DNA of 64,000 nucleotides from Halieaceae bacterium UBA4452 (GCA_002389505.1 DGPA01000044.1:17369-81368); one strand, 5' to 3'; shown: positions 52,665-62,869, counted from the stretch's first letter. Translations and numbers: made by a program. The notes: generated by a model not told the origin, from the sequence alone.

Positions 52665-54196
52665 CCCTCTGGACCTATGAGGGCCCGCCTCACGTGGGTG
52701 CCATTCGGGTCGCTGCGTCTATGGAGCGAGTGCATTTGGTATTACATGCCCCGCAGGGGGATACCTATGCCGACCTGTTGTTTACCATGATTGAGCGAGA
52801 TGGCAAGCGCCCTCCGGTGACTTACACCACGTTTCAAGCGCGAGATTTGGGGGGTAGCACGGCCAATCGATTCCTCGATACCTTACGGGCGGCTGCCGAG
52901 CGATTTAAGCCACAAGTTTTGCTAGTGGGTGACTCCTGCACAGCCGAATTGATTCAGGATCAGCCCGGCTCTTTGGCATCGACTGCGGATCTTTCCATGC
53001 CGGTTATTCCCTTAGAAATGGCGGCGTATTCTCGTAAAGAGAACTGGGGAGCGAGCGAAACGTTTTTCCAATTGGTGGCGGGGCTGTTGCGAGCGGCTCC
53101 CAAGCCCGAGCGTGGGGAGCGATCACCATCGACCCGACCTAGCGTTAATTTGTTGGGGCCCACCAAACTCGGATTTCGCTGCCGAGATGACATCTTAGAA
53201 ATTGAATCACTGCTCAATGGTGTCGGTATTGACGTTAATGTTGTGGCACCTTTGGGCGCCTCACCGAGTGACTTACTAAAAATCCCAGCAGCTGATCTCA
53301 ATGTCTGCTTGTATCCAGAAGTCGCTGCATCGAGTTGTCAATGGCTCAAGCGCGAATTTGGTATGCCTTATGTCGATATCGTACCCCTGGGCTACGGTGC
53401 GACCCGTGAATTTTTGACGGCCCTCGCCGAGCAACTTAATCATCCCATTGATGTCGACGCTATCGATCATTGCCGCCTACCGTGGTATTCGCGGTCCATT
53501 GATTCCACCTACCTCACCGGCAAGCGAGTATTTATTTTCGGCGATGCGACCCACGCCGTCGCTGCGGCTCGGGTCGCTTCGAAGGAGCTCGGTTTTGAGG
53601 TGGTGGGGCTTGGCACCTATTCCCGAGAGCAAGCACGCGATGTGCGAACGGCAGCTCAAGCATTGGGGTTGAAGGCACTGATTACTAACGATTATCTTGA
53701 GGTAGAAGCCGAAGTAGAAAGACTGGGTCCTGAGTTGGTACTGGGCACCCAAATGGAGCGCCACATCGCGAAGCGCTTGGGTATTGGTTGTGCCGTTATA
53801 TCGACACCCGCCCACGTGCAAGACTACCCCGCCCGTTATTCACCGCAGATGGGTTTTGAGGGTGCCAACGTCATGTTTGACACCTGGGTGCATCCATTGG
53901 TAATGGGTTTGGAAGAACATCTTCTGACCATGTTTAGAGACGATTTTGAGTTTAATGACGATGCTGTCCCTTCGCATCTGGCAGAGGAGGGGGGTGGTAA
54001 GCGCCCCGAGGAAGTCGTGGTTGATACTCCTGAGGGAATCGCATGGGCCCATTCAGCCGAGAGCGAGCTCAAAAAAATACCCTTCTTCGTCCGCGGTAAA
54101 GCTCGCCGGAATGCCGAATTATTTGCCATCGAGCATGGCTTAAATAGGATCGAAGTGGAGACTTTGTATGAAGCCAAAGCACACTTTAGTCGATAG
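52655..54196 (+). CDS. bchB: Dark-operative protochlorophyllide reductase subunit B
   Basis: A 513-residue nitrogenase-like partner of BchN. It starts MELTLWTYEGPPHVGAIRVA and carries Asp36 (HAPQGDTYADLLF), the unusual aspartate ligand of the NB-cluster. The C-terminal domain of about 50 residues (IPFFVRGKARRNAELFA) is the PCP-reductase-type helical domain that binds substrate. It overlaps bchH by 29 bases. Confidence 0.96.
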   Translation: MELTLWTYEGPPHVGAIRVAASMERVHLVLHAPQGDTYADLLFTMIERDGKRPPVTYTTFQARDLGGSTANRFLDTLRAAAERFKPQVLLVGDSCTAELIQDQPGSLASTADLSMPVIPLEMAAYSRKENWGASETFFQLVAGLLRAAPKPERGERSPSTRPSVNLLGPTKLGFRCRDDILEIESLLNGVGIDVNVVAPLGASPSDLLKIPAADLNVCLYPEVAASSCQWLKREFGMPYVDIVPLGYGATREFLTALAEQLNHPIDVDAIDHCRLPWYSRSIDSTYLTGKRVFIFGDATHAVAAARVASKELGFEVVGLGTYSREQARDVRTAAQALGLKALITNDYLEVEAEVERLGPELVLGTQMERHIAKRLGIGCAVISTPAHVQDYPARYSPQMGFEGANVMFDTWVHPLVMGLEEHLLTMFRDDFEFNDDAVPSHLAEEGGGKRPEEVVVDTPEGIAWAHSAESELKKIPFFVRGKARRNAELFAIEHGLNRIEVETLYEAKAHFSR

Positions 54197-57100
54197 CCAA
54201 GGCTTAAATAGTGTGGTCAACGTGGTGTTGATCACTCTAGATGGCCATGTGGGTGGCGCCTTTAATCGCGCTCGATCGAGATTGCAAAAAGTGATGCCTA
54301 GTCTCTCTTTGGCGGTACATGCAGCCTCTGATTGGGATACTCAGCCAGAGCGTCTGAGCCACTGTATTGAGGACATTGAAGCCGCTGACGTCGTTATCGC
54401 CAATATGCTCTTCATGGAGCCACATATCAACGCGGTACTACCTGCACTGAGTGCTCGACGAGACCACTGCGATGCGATGGTCTGCTGTATGTCAGCTCCC
54501 GAGGTTATGCAGCTAACCCGCATGGGTCGTTTTTCTATGAGTGGCGAGGCCACGGGCGCAATGGCGCTGCTGAAGCGTCTGCGTCCCAAGCCAAAAAGTA
54601 GTAAAAGTGCCGGCGCGCAGCAGCTGTCGGTTCTGCGTCGCTTGCCCCGGATTTTGCGCTTTATCCCGGGTACCGCCCAGGACCTGCGGGTGTACTTCCT
54701 CACCTTGCAATATTGGCTGTCGGGATCCGATGTTAATTTAGAGAATATGGTGCGCTTACTGGTGCAGAAATATTCTCAGGGTGAGCGGGAATCATTGCGA
54801 GAGGCGTTGCCAGAGCCACCGCCACCGATCGAGTACCCAGAGGTGGGCCTATACCATCCCAAAGCACCTGATCGCGTAGTCACTGACTTAGGCGCATTAC
54901 CGTCGACCAAAGGTAAGGCTGGAACGGTAGGTGTCTTATTAATGCGCTCTTATGCCCTCGCTAAAAACAGTGCGCATTACGATGCGGTCATCAGCGCTTT
55001 AGAAAATCGGGGGCTGCGCGTCATTCCGGCCTTTGCCAGTGGCCTCGATGCCCGACCTGCTGTCGAGGCTTACTTTATTCGGGACGGTAGACCCATTGTT
55101 GACACGGTGCTATCGCTGACAGGTTTTTCTTTGGTGGGTGGCCCCGCCTACAATGACGCTGAAGCAGCCGCTGAATTACTCAGTCGTCTCAATGTGCCCT
55201 ATGTCGCGGTCCAAGCTCTCGAGTTCCAGAGCCTAGCTGAATGGCAGGAATCGCACTTGGGTTTAACGCCCATCGAGTCGACTATGATGGTATCGATACC
55301 CGAACTTGATGGCGCCACGGGGGCTATGGTGTACGGGGGTCGCAAGGGTGAAAAAGGCTCCGATCACGAGGAGATGCAAGGCCATGCGGAGCGCATTGAA
55401 ACCCTAGCCAGTCGCGTTCAAAAATTGGTGACCTTAAAGCGTAGTAAGCGCGCTAAGCGCAAGGTGGGCATTGTGCTATTCAATTTCCCCCCTAACGGCG
55501 GCAGTACCGGCACAGCGGCACATTTGTCGGTTTTTGAGTCGCTGTTTAATACGCTCTCGGCGATGGCCGACGATGGCTATACGGTCGATTTGCCCGCGAA
55601 TGTCGATGCCTTGCGCCAGGCAGTGCTCGAGGGCAATGCGTCCCAATTGGGTATGGATGCCAATGTGTGTGCACAAATCGCAGTCAATGATCATGTGGCC
55701 AGAGAGCCATGGCTTGACGAGATTGAGCAGCAATGGGGGGCTGCACCGGGCAAGCACCTGACCAATGGGCAGGCGCTGTTTGTGCTTGGGAAACAGTTTG
55801 GTAACGTGCTGGTGACGGTACAGCCATCGATGGGTTACGAAGGCGACCCCATGCGGCTACTTTTTGAAGGCGGCCATGCACCCACCCACGCTTTTTCGGC
55901 GTTCTATCGGTATTTGCGTGAAGATTGGAATGCTGACGCAGTGTTACATTTTGGTACGCACGGCGCCCTAGAGTTTATGCCTGGCAAGCAAGTGGGTTTG
56001 TCGGGCAACTGTTGGCCTGACCGACTTATTGGTGCGCTGCCCAACTTTTATCTCTATGCCGCCAATAATCCCTCGGAAGGTTTGATCGCCAAGCGACGCT
56101 CAGCGGCCACTTTGGTTAGTTATCTCACCCCTTGCGTGGCGAATGCAGATCTGTATCGAGAGTTACAGGATTTAAAAGAGGCGATCGATCGCTGGCGCCG
56201 CCGTGATCATGATATGAGCGCCGAGCAACAGCAAGGACTACTCGACTTAATAAAAGCATTGGCTGAGTCGTCAGATCTACTGACGGCTGAGACCGATTCC
56301 TGGGCCGTTGTCAATGCTGATACTCAGATTGACGGCTTGCGCAACAGGCTGCTTGAAATTGAAGAATCCTTGGTCCCCTATGGCTTGCATGTTGTCGGCG
56401 AAGACGTTCCCCCAGCCCGGAAAATGGATTTACTACGGACTCTCGGTCGCTCGACGTTCGATGTAGATTTATCAGAAGAATTATTGGCTAAGATAACCGC
56501 AGGCAGTGACCTACAGGATTTACCGGCCGCGATTCACGCTGCAGAAGAATGTCGGGCTATTGAGCCTGATCGTCGACAGGCGATGGCGACCCTGTTTGAG
56601 CACACCCTCGCGGCTCTCGATGCGGGTAATGAAATTAAAGGCTTGTTAAATGCCCTTGATGGGGCCTTTATCCCGCCCGTTGCCGGGGGCGATTTACTCA
56701 AAAATCCCGACATGTTGCCCACTGGAAGGAATATTCACGGGTTCGATCCATTTCGCTTGCCCAGCCAGTTTGCTCTAAGCGAAGGTGCGCGACAAGCCGA
56801 TCAACTGATCGCCCGTCACGTGCAAGATACCGGTGAGCAGCCACGCTCCGTCGCCTTGGTGCTATGGGGAACCGATAACTTAAAAAGTGAAGGCGTGGCT
56901 ATTGCCCAAGCGCTGGCATTAATCGGTGCTCGGCCACGAATCGACAGCTACGGTCGAGTAGCGGGTGCTGAACTCATCGATCTAGCGACTCTCGGGCGCG
57001 CTCGAATCGACGTCATCATGACCTTGTCAGGCATCTTTAGAGATTTACTGCCGTTGCAGATTCGTTTGTTGGCAGAGGCTGCCTTCCTAGCCGCTTGCGC

Positions 57101-57917
57101 TGATGAACCCCTGAACCTGAACCCCATCCGTGCCAATGTGCTGAAAACCCAAGAGACCGACGGCTGTGATGTCGAAACGGCAGCATTAAGAGTCTTTAGT
57201 AATGCCGAGGGCACCTATGGATCTAACGTCAACATGCTGATTGATAGCGGCGCCTGGCAAGAGGAAGACGAGTTAGCGCATACCTTTACCCAGCGAAAGG
57301 GCCATGCCTACGGCAAGAACGGGGCGGTGACTGCTAATCCGTTACTACTGACCTCGTTACTAGGGCGAGTAGATTTGGCGTATCAGAACCTCGATTCCGT
57401 AGAAATGGGCGTGACCACGGTTGATCACTATTTTGACACGCTGGGCGGTATTAGTCGTGCGATTCAAAGTCAGGGCGATAAAGACGTTCCCGTCTATATT
57501 GCTGACCATACGGGTGGCGCTGAGCGGGTGCGTACGTTGAGCGAGCAAGTCGCCCTAGAGACCCGAACACGGACACTCAACCCCAAATGGTACGAGTCCA
57601 TGCTCGACCATGGTTATGAGGGAGTCAGAGCGATTGAGTCCCACGTGACTAACACCATGGGCTGGTCGGCAACGACGGGTAAGGTGGCTCCCTGGATCTA
57701 CCAACAACTTTCAGACACATTCATCCTTGACGATGCCATGCGGCAACGTCTTGCAAAGCTCAACCCAAAGGCTGCTTCAAAGGTCGCTAATAGACTGCTT
57801 GAAGCTTCTGAACGTCAATATTGGCGACCTGACGCTGCGTGTCTTGAAGCACTGCAGCGCGCAGGAGACGATCTTGAAGATTGGGTTGAGGGTATTTCAA
57901 CTGAGGCAGCACTATGA
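54168..57917 (+). CDS. bchH: Magnesium chelatase subunit H
   Basis: A 1249-residue porphyrin-binding subunit that inserts Mg2+ into protoporphyrin IX with BchI and BchD, which are not in this window. It belongs to the BchH/CobN family: HFGTHGALEFMPGKQVGLSG and the C-terminal region with AEGTYGSNVNMLIDSG are typical. Length fits BchH (about 1200). It starts within bchB (29-base overlap) and ends in an ATGA overlap with bchL. Confidence 0.95.
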   Translation: MKPKHTLVDSQGLNSVVNVVLITLDGHVGGAFNRARSRLQKVMPSLSLAVHAASDWDTQPERLSHCIEDIEAADVVIANMLFMEPHINAVLPALSARRDHCDAMVCCMSAPEVMQLTRMGRFSMSGEATGAMALLKRLRPKPKSSKSAGAQQLSVLRRLPRILRFIPGTAQDLRVYFLTLQYWLSGSDVNLENMVRLLVQKYSQGERESLREALPEPPPPIEYPEVGLYHPKAPDRVVTDLGALPSTKGKAGTVGVLLMRSYALAKNSAHYDAVISALENRGLRVIPAFASGLDARPAVEAYFIRDGRPIVDTVLSLTGFSLVGGPAYNDAEAAAELLSRLNVPYVAVQALEFQSLAEWQESHLGLTPIESTMMVSIPELDGATGAMVYGGRKGEKGSDHEEMQGHAERIETLASRVQKLVTLKRSKRAKRKVGIVLFNFPPNGGSTGTAAHLSVFESLFNTLSAMADDGYTVDLPANVDALRQAVLEGNASQLGMDANVCAQIAVNDHVAREPWLDEIEQQWGAAPGKHLTNGQALFVLGKQFGNVLVTVQPSMGYEGDPMRLLFEGGHAPTHAFSAFYRYLREDWNADAVLHFGTHGALEFMPGKQVGLSGNCWPDRLIGALPNFYLYAANNPSEGLIAKRRSAATLVSYLTPCVANADLYRELQDLKEAIDRWRRRDHDMSAEQQQGLLDLIKALAESSDLLTAETDSWAVVNADTQIDGLRNRLLEIEESLVPYGLHVVGEDVPPARKMDLLRTLGRSTFDVDLSEELLAKITAGSDLQDLPAAIHAAEECRAIEPDRRQAMATLFEHTLAALDAGNEIKGLLNALDGAFIPPVAGGDLLKNPDMLPTGRNIHGFDPFRLPSQFALSEGARQADQLIARHVQDTGEQPRSVALVLWGTDNLKSEGVAIAQALALIGARPRIDSYGRVAGAELIDLATLGRARIDVIMTLSGIFRDLLPLQIRLLAEAAFLAACADEPLNLNPIRANVLKTQETDGCDVETAALRVFSNAEGTYGSNVNMLIDSGAWQEEDELAHTFTQRKGHAYGKNGAVTANPLLLTSLLGRVDLAYQNLDSVEMGVTTVDHYFDTLGGISRAIQSQGDKDVPVYIADHTGGAERVRTLSEQVALETRTRTLNPKWYESMLDHGYEGVRAIESHVTNTMGWSATTGKVAPWIYQQLSDTFILDDAMRQRLAKLNPKAASKVANRLLEASERQYWRPDAACLEALQRAGDDLEDWVEGISTEAAL

Positions 57918-58828
57918 ACGTCAGACAGCACATACCACTCACACAACTGGGTAACAGCGCTAGCGGTTTAGATGGCGAGGGCAGCGTACAGGTTCATTTG
58001 GAACCCGATGTCCAAATTGATAAAGCGAAAGTCTTTGCGGTTTACGGCAAAGGAGGGATCGGCAAGAGCACAACATCATCGAATTTGTCGGTCGCTTTTT
58101 CAAAGCTGGGCAAGCGGGTTATTCAGATTGGTTGCGATCCGAAACATGATTCGACCTTCACTCTGACTAAATCGCTAATACCAACAGTGATCGATGTCCT
58201 AGAGTCAGTGGAATTTCATGCTGAGGAACTGGGCACCGAGGACTATGTGGTGGAAGGCTACAACGGTGTGATGTGTGTCGAAGCGGGTGGTCCACCTGCC
58301 GGCACCGGTTGTGGTGGCTATGTCGTCGGCCAAACCGTGAAATTACTCAAGCAGCACCACTTGTTAGACGATGCCGACGTCGTGATTTTTGATGTATTGG
58401 GCGACGTGGTGTGTGGTGGTTTCGCTTCACCCCTCCAACATGCGGAGCGAGCCTTGGTGGTGACTGCCAACGATTTTGATTCTATTTTCGCCATGAATCG
58501 TATCGCTACGGCCATTAACGCTAAAGCGAAAAATTACGGCGTGCGGATTGGTGGCGTCATTGCTAATCGCAGCGCTGACACTGACGAAATAGATCGCTTC
58601 AATGCGGCAACGGGTATGCGTCGGCTGGCACATTTCCGTGATCTTGATGTGATTCGCCGCAGCCGCCTACGTAAATCGACACTGTTCGAAATGGATGATG
58701 CGCCGGGGCTGCAAGCTGTTCGGGATGAATATCTGCAGCTCGCTCAAAATCTCTGGAACGGTACAGAGGCAGTGCCCGTGACGCCAATGCGTGATCGCGA
58801 CTTATTTGACTTCCTCGGGTTTGATTGA
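57914..58828 (+). CDS. bchL: Dark-operative protochlorophyllide reductase ATPase subunit L
   Basis: A 304-residue NifH-like iron protein that delivers electrons to BchNB with ATP hydrolysis. It has the P-loop VYGKGGIGKSTTSSNL (about 43-58), and the two cysteines that bind the [4Fe-4S] cluster between dimer partners are in GTGCGGYVVG and VLGDVVCGGFASPL. The start lies in the bchH stop and the end shares one base with the bchM ATG. Confidence 0.96.
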   Translation: MNVRQHIPLTQLGNSASGLDGEGSVQVHLEPDVQIDKAKVFAVYGKGGIGKSTTSSNLSVAFSKLGKRVIQIGCDPKHDSTFTLTKSLIPTVIDVLESVEFHAEELGTEDYVVEGYNGVMCVEAGGPPAGTGCGGYVVGQTVKLLKQHHLLDDADVVIFDVLGDVVCGGFASPLQHAERALVVTANDFDSIFAMNRIATAINAKAKNYGVRIGGVIANRSADTDEIDRFNAATGMRRLAHFRDLDVIRRSRLRKSTLFEMDDAPGLQAVRDEYLQLAQNLWNGTEAVPVTPMRDRDLFDFLGFD

Positions 58829-59529
58829 TGGATATGTTGAACTACGAACGCCGTAGAGAAAAGATTGAACACTACTTCGACCGTACGGCAGCCGATACGT
58901 GGGCTAAGCTGACATCAGATGAACCTGTCAGTGGCATTCGCCAAACGGTGAGAGAAGGGCGCGATGAAATGCGCGCCACATTGATGAGCTGGCTGCCAGA
59001 AAACCTCAGCGGCAAACGTATTCTCGATGCTGGATGTGGCACTGGCGCGTTATCCATTGAGGCGGCTCAACGTGGCGCCGAGGTGATCGCTATTGACCTA
59101 TCGCCTAACTTAATTCGTCTCGCTAAGGAGCGGGTGTCAGAGCAGATCGGCTCCGGAAGCATCGAATTTATCGTTGGCGATATGCGCCAAAACGCACTCG
59201 GTAACTTCGATCATATCGTAGCGATGGACTCGCTAATCCATTACGACCCTGTTGACGGCATGCAAACGCTGGAGTCAATGGCCGAGTCAGTGACGAGCAG
59301 CATTATTTTCACCTTTGCACCACGAACGGCGTTATTGGCCGTTATGCACGGAGTGGGTCAGTGCTTTCCTCGTAGCAATCGATCCCCCGCAATTGTGCCG
59401 ATTGCTGAACGAAAATTACAGGAGGAGATCGGGGCTTCAGCTAGGCTAAAAGGCTGGAGTCTCCATCGCAGTGCACGGGTCAATCGCGGATTTTATATTT
59501 CACAGGCACAGGAGTTGGTTCGCCAGTGA
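58828..59529 (+). CDS. bchM: Mg-protoporphyrin IX O-methyltransferase
   Basis: A 233-residue SAM-dependent methyltransferase that makes the substrate of AcsF. The SAM-binding motif ILDAGCGTGALSIEAAQRGA is at about 65-85, followed by VIAIDLSPNLI and VAMDSLIHY. The ATG at 58828 (TGATG overlap with bchL) was preferred over the TTG at 58825. It overlaps lhaA by four bases. Confidence 0.95.
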   Translation: MDMLNYERRREKIEHYFDRTAADTWAKLTSDEPVSGIRQTVREGRDEMRATLMSWLPENLSGKRILDAGCGTGALSIEAAQRGAEVIAIDLSPNLIRLAKERVSEQIGSGSIEFIVGDMRQNALGNFDHIVAMDSLIHYDPVDGMQTLESMAESVTSSIIFTFAPRTALLAVMHGVGQCFPRSNRSPAIVPIAERKLQEEIGASARLKGWSLHRSARVNRGFYISQAQELVRQ

Positions 59530-60956
59530 TCATTTCTCGACAGCGTTTTGTTGCCTCGATTCAGGGAGTGAGTGTGAGCTGGCTGCCTTTTGCTGATGCG
59601 GCGAGTACGGATTTGTCGTTGGCTCGTTTGCTCCGCCTATCACTATTCCAAGTGTCTGTTGCCATTTGTATCGTCATGCTCAGCGGCACGTTAAACCGAA
59701 TTATGGTGGTCGAATTGGCCCAACCCGCTTGGGTAGTATCGTTGATGGTCGCACTACCGTTGCTACTGGCGCCTATCCGCGCGCTCATCGGTTATCGCTC
59801 AGACCATCATCGTTCTTATCTGGGATGGCGTCGAGTGCCTTATCTTTGGTTCGGTACCCTGCTGCAGTTTGGCGGTCTTGCCATTATGCCATTTGCACTT
59901 ATCGTCATGACCGAGGTCCATAATGGCCCCGCTTTTATTGGACCAGCCGCCGCTATGCTGGCGTTTATCCTAGTTGGCTTGGGTCTACACACGACCCAAA
60001 CGGCTGGTCTGGCACTGGCAACCGATCTAGCCACGCCTGAGACCCGCTCAAAAGTGGTGGCTTTGCTGTACACCGCGCTGCTGGTAGGAACGATCGGTGC
60101 CAGCGTGAGTTTTGCCTGGCTGTTGACGGACTTTGATTACTTGCGACTCATTAAGGTGCTGCAAGGCGCAGCCATGGTAACAGTAGCCTTGAACCTCATT
60201 GCCTTGTGGAAGCAAGAGCCTAGGCGTCCGGAAATGACGCGACATGACCAAATTAGGCCGAAATTTACGACGGTGTGGCGGACCTTTACTGAAAATCGGC
60301 GCAGTACCCGGTTGCTGATGGGTATGGGTGTTGGAACCATGGGATTCAGCATGCAAGATATTCTGTTGGAGCCCTATGGCGCACAAATTCTTAATATGAG
60401 TGTTAGTGAAACCACCTCGCTCACGGCCATCTGGGCACTGGGCATGCTCATTGCCTTTTTAGTCACTGCACGACTCCTCAGTCAGCAGCGGGATCCCATA
60501 CGTGTGGCCGCGCTCGGCGCTGTTATGGGTATTCTAGCCTTTGCAACGGTGATCTTTGCGGGCCCGCTTAACAGCATTTTTCTTTTTTATGTGGGTGTTT
60601 TTGGCATTGGCTTGGGCAGTGGCTTTTTCGCAGTGGGCACGTTAACGGCCACTATGAGTCTGGGCAGCGTTAGCGACGCGGGTTTAGTACTAGGGGTGTG
60701 GGGCGCTATCAACGCTACTGCCACTGGTCTTGCTGTGTTTGCGGGTGGAGCGCTGCGCGATCTTTTCGCCTCGCTCGCTAGCCATGGTGCTATTGACCCT
60801 TTGCTCGCCGATGGGGTGTCGGCGTACGGAGCCGTCTACCATATAGAGATTTTATTGTTATTTATTGCCCTGATCGCTTTAGGGCCGATTGTTCGTCAAT
60901 CATGGCAGCAACCTCAACACACTCAACCATTTGATTTGGCAGATTTCCCCGTATAA
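59526..60956 (+). CDS. lhaA: LhaA, PucC-family light-harvesting / reaction-centre assembly factor
   Basis: A 476-residue, 12-helix membrane protein. It carries the family motifs LNRIMVVELAQPAWVVSL, RALIGYRSDHHRSYLGWRR (partial: GYRSDHHRSYLGWRR) and FAVGTLTATMSL. The position between bchM and puhA is the classic lhaA locus; the protein is needed for light-harvesting 1 assembly in Rhodobacter. Start is GTG in the bchM stop. It is a paralogue of the transporter at 46841-48220. Confidence 0.93.
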   Translation: MIISRQRFVASIQGVSVSWLPFADAASTDLSLARLLRLSLFQVSVAICIVMLSGTLNRIMVVELAQPAWVVSLMVALPLLLAPIRALIGYRSDHHRSYLGWRRVPYLWFGTLLQFGGLAIMPFALIVMTEVHNGPAFIGPAAAMLAFILVGLGLHTTQTAGLALATDLATPETRSKVVALLYTALLVGTIGASVSFAWLLTDFDYLRLIKVLQGAAMVTVALNLIALWKQEPRRPEMTRHDQIRPKFTTVWRTFTENRRSTRLLMGMGVGTMGFSMQDILLEPYGAQILNMSVSETTSLTAIWALGMLIAFLVTARLLSQQRDPIRVAALGAVMGILAFATVIFAGPLNSIFLFYVGVFGIGLGSGFFAVGTLTATMSLGSVSDAGLVLGVWGAINATATGLAVFAGGALRDLFASLASHGAIDPLLADGVSAYGAVYHIEILLLFIALIALGPIVRQSWQQPQHTQPFDLADFPV

Positions 60957-60979
60957 CGGGTAACAAAGGAGGCTTTATT

Positions 60980-61744
60980 ATGGGCACGGGAGCAATTACA
61001 GAATACATCGATGTCGCCCAGCTGGCGCTTTACATCTTCTGGATTTTCTTTTTCTTTTTGGTTCGCCACTTACACCGAGAGGGGAAGCGAGAGGGCTGGC
61101 CCCTGGAACTCGATAGCCGCGGTGAAAAGTTTGTGGAAGGCTATGCGGGCATGCCGGCGCCGAAAACGTACCACCTAGCTAACGGCCAAGGCAGTAGGAC
61201 ATTGCCCGGACCTGCCGTAGAAGGGTACGCGTTACAGGCTGTGGATACCGGTAGCTCCCCGGGTGATCCGATTCACCCTACGGGAGACCCAATGGTAGAT
61301 GGCATTGGTCCTGCCGCCTGGGCAACTCGGCCCGAGAAGCCAGATCTCACAGTAGACGGTGAGCCACGAATTGTGCCGCTTAGGGTTGATCACCATCACA
61401 AGGTGAATAGCCGTGACCCCGACCCACGTGGACAGAGTGTGACAGGCTGTGATGGTGAGGTCGGCGGCACCGTGGTGGATCTTTGGGTTGACCGAGCCGA
61501 GCCGCATTTTCGCTATGCCGAGGTCGATGTTGGTGACCATACCGTGCTGCTCCCCATGACCATGGCACGGGTCAGTCGAAGCGGCGCTGTACAAGTTAAA
61601 TCGATCCGTAGCGACCAGTTTAAGCAAGTACCAACACTGGCGAATCCGGATCAAGTGACCCTGCAGGAAGAGGACAAGATAACGGCCTTCTACGGTGGCG
61701 GCACGCTGTATGCCATGCCAGAGCGAATGGGACCGCTGCTATGA
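60980..61744 (+). CDS. puhA: Photosynthetic reaction centre H subunit
   Basis: A 254-residue protein with one N-terminal membrane helix (about 12-31, QLALYIFWIFFFFLVRHL) and a cytoplasmic PRC-barrel-like domain. Typical H-subunit segments are REGKREGWPLELDSRG, GPAAWATRPEKPDLT and VTGCDGEVGGTVVDLWVDRAE (partial: VTGCDGEVGGTVVDLW). It caps the type-2 reaction centre; the pufL and pufM partners are outside the window. An AAGGAGG ribosome site precedes the ATG. Confidence 0.96.
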   Translation: MGTGAITEYIDVAQLALYIFWIFFFFLVRHLHREGKREGWPLELDSRGEKFVEGYAGMPAPKTYHLANGQGSRTLPGPAVEGYALQAVDTGSSPGDPIHPTGDPMVDGIGPAAWATRPEKPDLTVDGEPRIVPLRVDHHHKVNSRDPDPRGQSVTGCDGEVGGTVVDLWVDRAEPHFRYAEVDVGDHTVLLPMTMARVSRSGAVQVKSIRSDQFKQVPTLANPDQVTLQEEDKITAFYGGGTLYAMPERMGPLL

Positions 61745-62415
61745 GAGAGCATGAGCGAGAACCTATCAAAGGGTTGCCTGAAGAACTTCCCCCGGGTGAA
61801 TTTATGGTCTGGCAGGGAGAGCCTCGCTGGCAGGCACTGGCGCGACGGGCGTTCCACGTCGACACCCTCGCCATCTATTTCACCCTGTTAATTGCAGTGC
61901 ATGCTGTTTTTCTGATGATGGATGGTGAGGGTGGCACGGGCATTTTGGCAGCGATGAGTTGGCAGATTCCGTTGTCGCTAACGGGGATAGGACTGATGGC
62001 GCTCGCGGGTAAACTGTATGCGCGTGGCACTGTGTACACCTTGACCAATCGACGACTGGTCATACGCTCTGGTGTCGTGACGCCTATGATGGTGAATTTG
62101 CCCTTGGAGGGGATGGCGTCGGCAGCGGTCCGCTACTGCAGTGATGGCACTGGAGACGTAGTTTTACATGTCAAGCCGGGTACTCGCCAATTATTTTATA
62201 CGCTGCTGTGGCCACATGTTCGACCATGGCATTTCAAGCCTGTTCAACCGCTGCTGCGGGCAATAGAACGGCCAGACGAATTGGTTCGAGCGCTACAGCG
62301 GGCAATGGATGAACTCAACCTCAGTGATAATACGCCTCGTGTTGTCAGCGATCAGGAGGACAACACTAGGCACCATGAGGGCTTTAGCCATGGGAATCCC
62401 GTCCCAAACAGTTGA
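61741..62415 (+). CDS. puhB: Photosynthetic complex assembly protein PuhB
   Basis: A 224-residue membrane protein with a PH-like (DUF304) domain: GEFMVWQGEPRWQALARRAF near the N-terminus, two membrane helices (about 42-60 and 75-95), then YTLTNRRLVIRSGVV. It is needed for reaction centre assembly in Rhodobacter. It overlaps puhA by four bases, and its 3' end overlaps puhC by 26 bases. Confidence 0.93.
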   Translation: MREHEREPIKGLPEELPPGEFMVWQGEPRWQALARRAFHVDTLAIYFTLLIAVHAVFLMMDGEGGTGILAAMSWQIPLSLTGIGLMALAGKLYARGTVYTLTNRRLVIRSGVVTPMMVNLPLEGMASAAVRYCSDGTGDVVLHVKPGTRQLFYTLLWPHVRPWHFKPVQPLLRAIERPDELVRALQRAMDELNLSDNTPRVVSDQEDNTRHHEGFSHGNPVPNS

Positions 62416-62869
62416 CGGCCAACGGTCGGCTGCGACGGTGAGGCGCGTCAATGACCGCCTCATGTTTGTCATTATGGCGGGCCTATTGTTTGTGGTTGGC
62501 TTTGTTAGCTTGGCAACCCAAACGGATACCGTTGTCACCGCACCCGCGCCCCTAGGCGGCCTAGTAACGAACAAACTACTGCAGTTTGTCGACGACAGTG
62601 AGGGTAGCGTTGTCGCTATTGATGGGTCTAGTGGTGAGGTGGTCACTCGTTTCCCCAGTGGAGAGGGCAGCTTCGTTCGCGGTGTGTTACGCAGTCTAGT
62701 GCGAGCGCGCAATGCTCAGGGACTCCCTCAGGCGGCGACATTTAACTTAGCATTGTACTCAGACGGTCGTTTAATTTTATCGGATCCTGACACTACGCAG
62801 AGTATTGACTTAGTCGCCTTTGGTGCGACTAATTTCCAGTCATTCAGTCAGCTTCTTGAAGATGAATAA
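62390..62869 (+). CDS. puhC: Photosynthetic complex assembly protein PuhC
   Basis: A 159-residue protein with one membrane helix (about 25-42: LMFVIMAGLLFVVGFVSLA) and a periplasmic domain with the PuhC marks VVAIDGSSGEVVTRFPSGEGSF (partial: DGSSGEVVTRFPSGEGSF) and FVRGVLRSLVRAR. The ATG at 62390 has GAGGG eight bases upstream; ATG 62375 and earlier in-frame starts further inside puhB are less likely. It works with puhB and puhE in reaction centre and LH1 assembly. Confidence 0.9.
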   Translation: MGIPSQTVDGQRSAATVRRVNDRLMFVIMAGLLFVVGFVSLATQTDTVVTAPAPLGGLVTNKLLQFVDDSEGSVVAIDGSSGEVVTRFPSGEGSFVRGVLRSLVRARNAQGLPQAATFNLALYSDGRLILSDPDTTQSIDLVAFGATNFQSFSQLLEDE

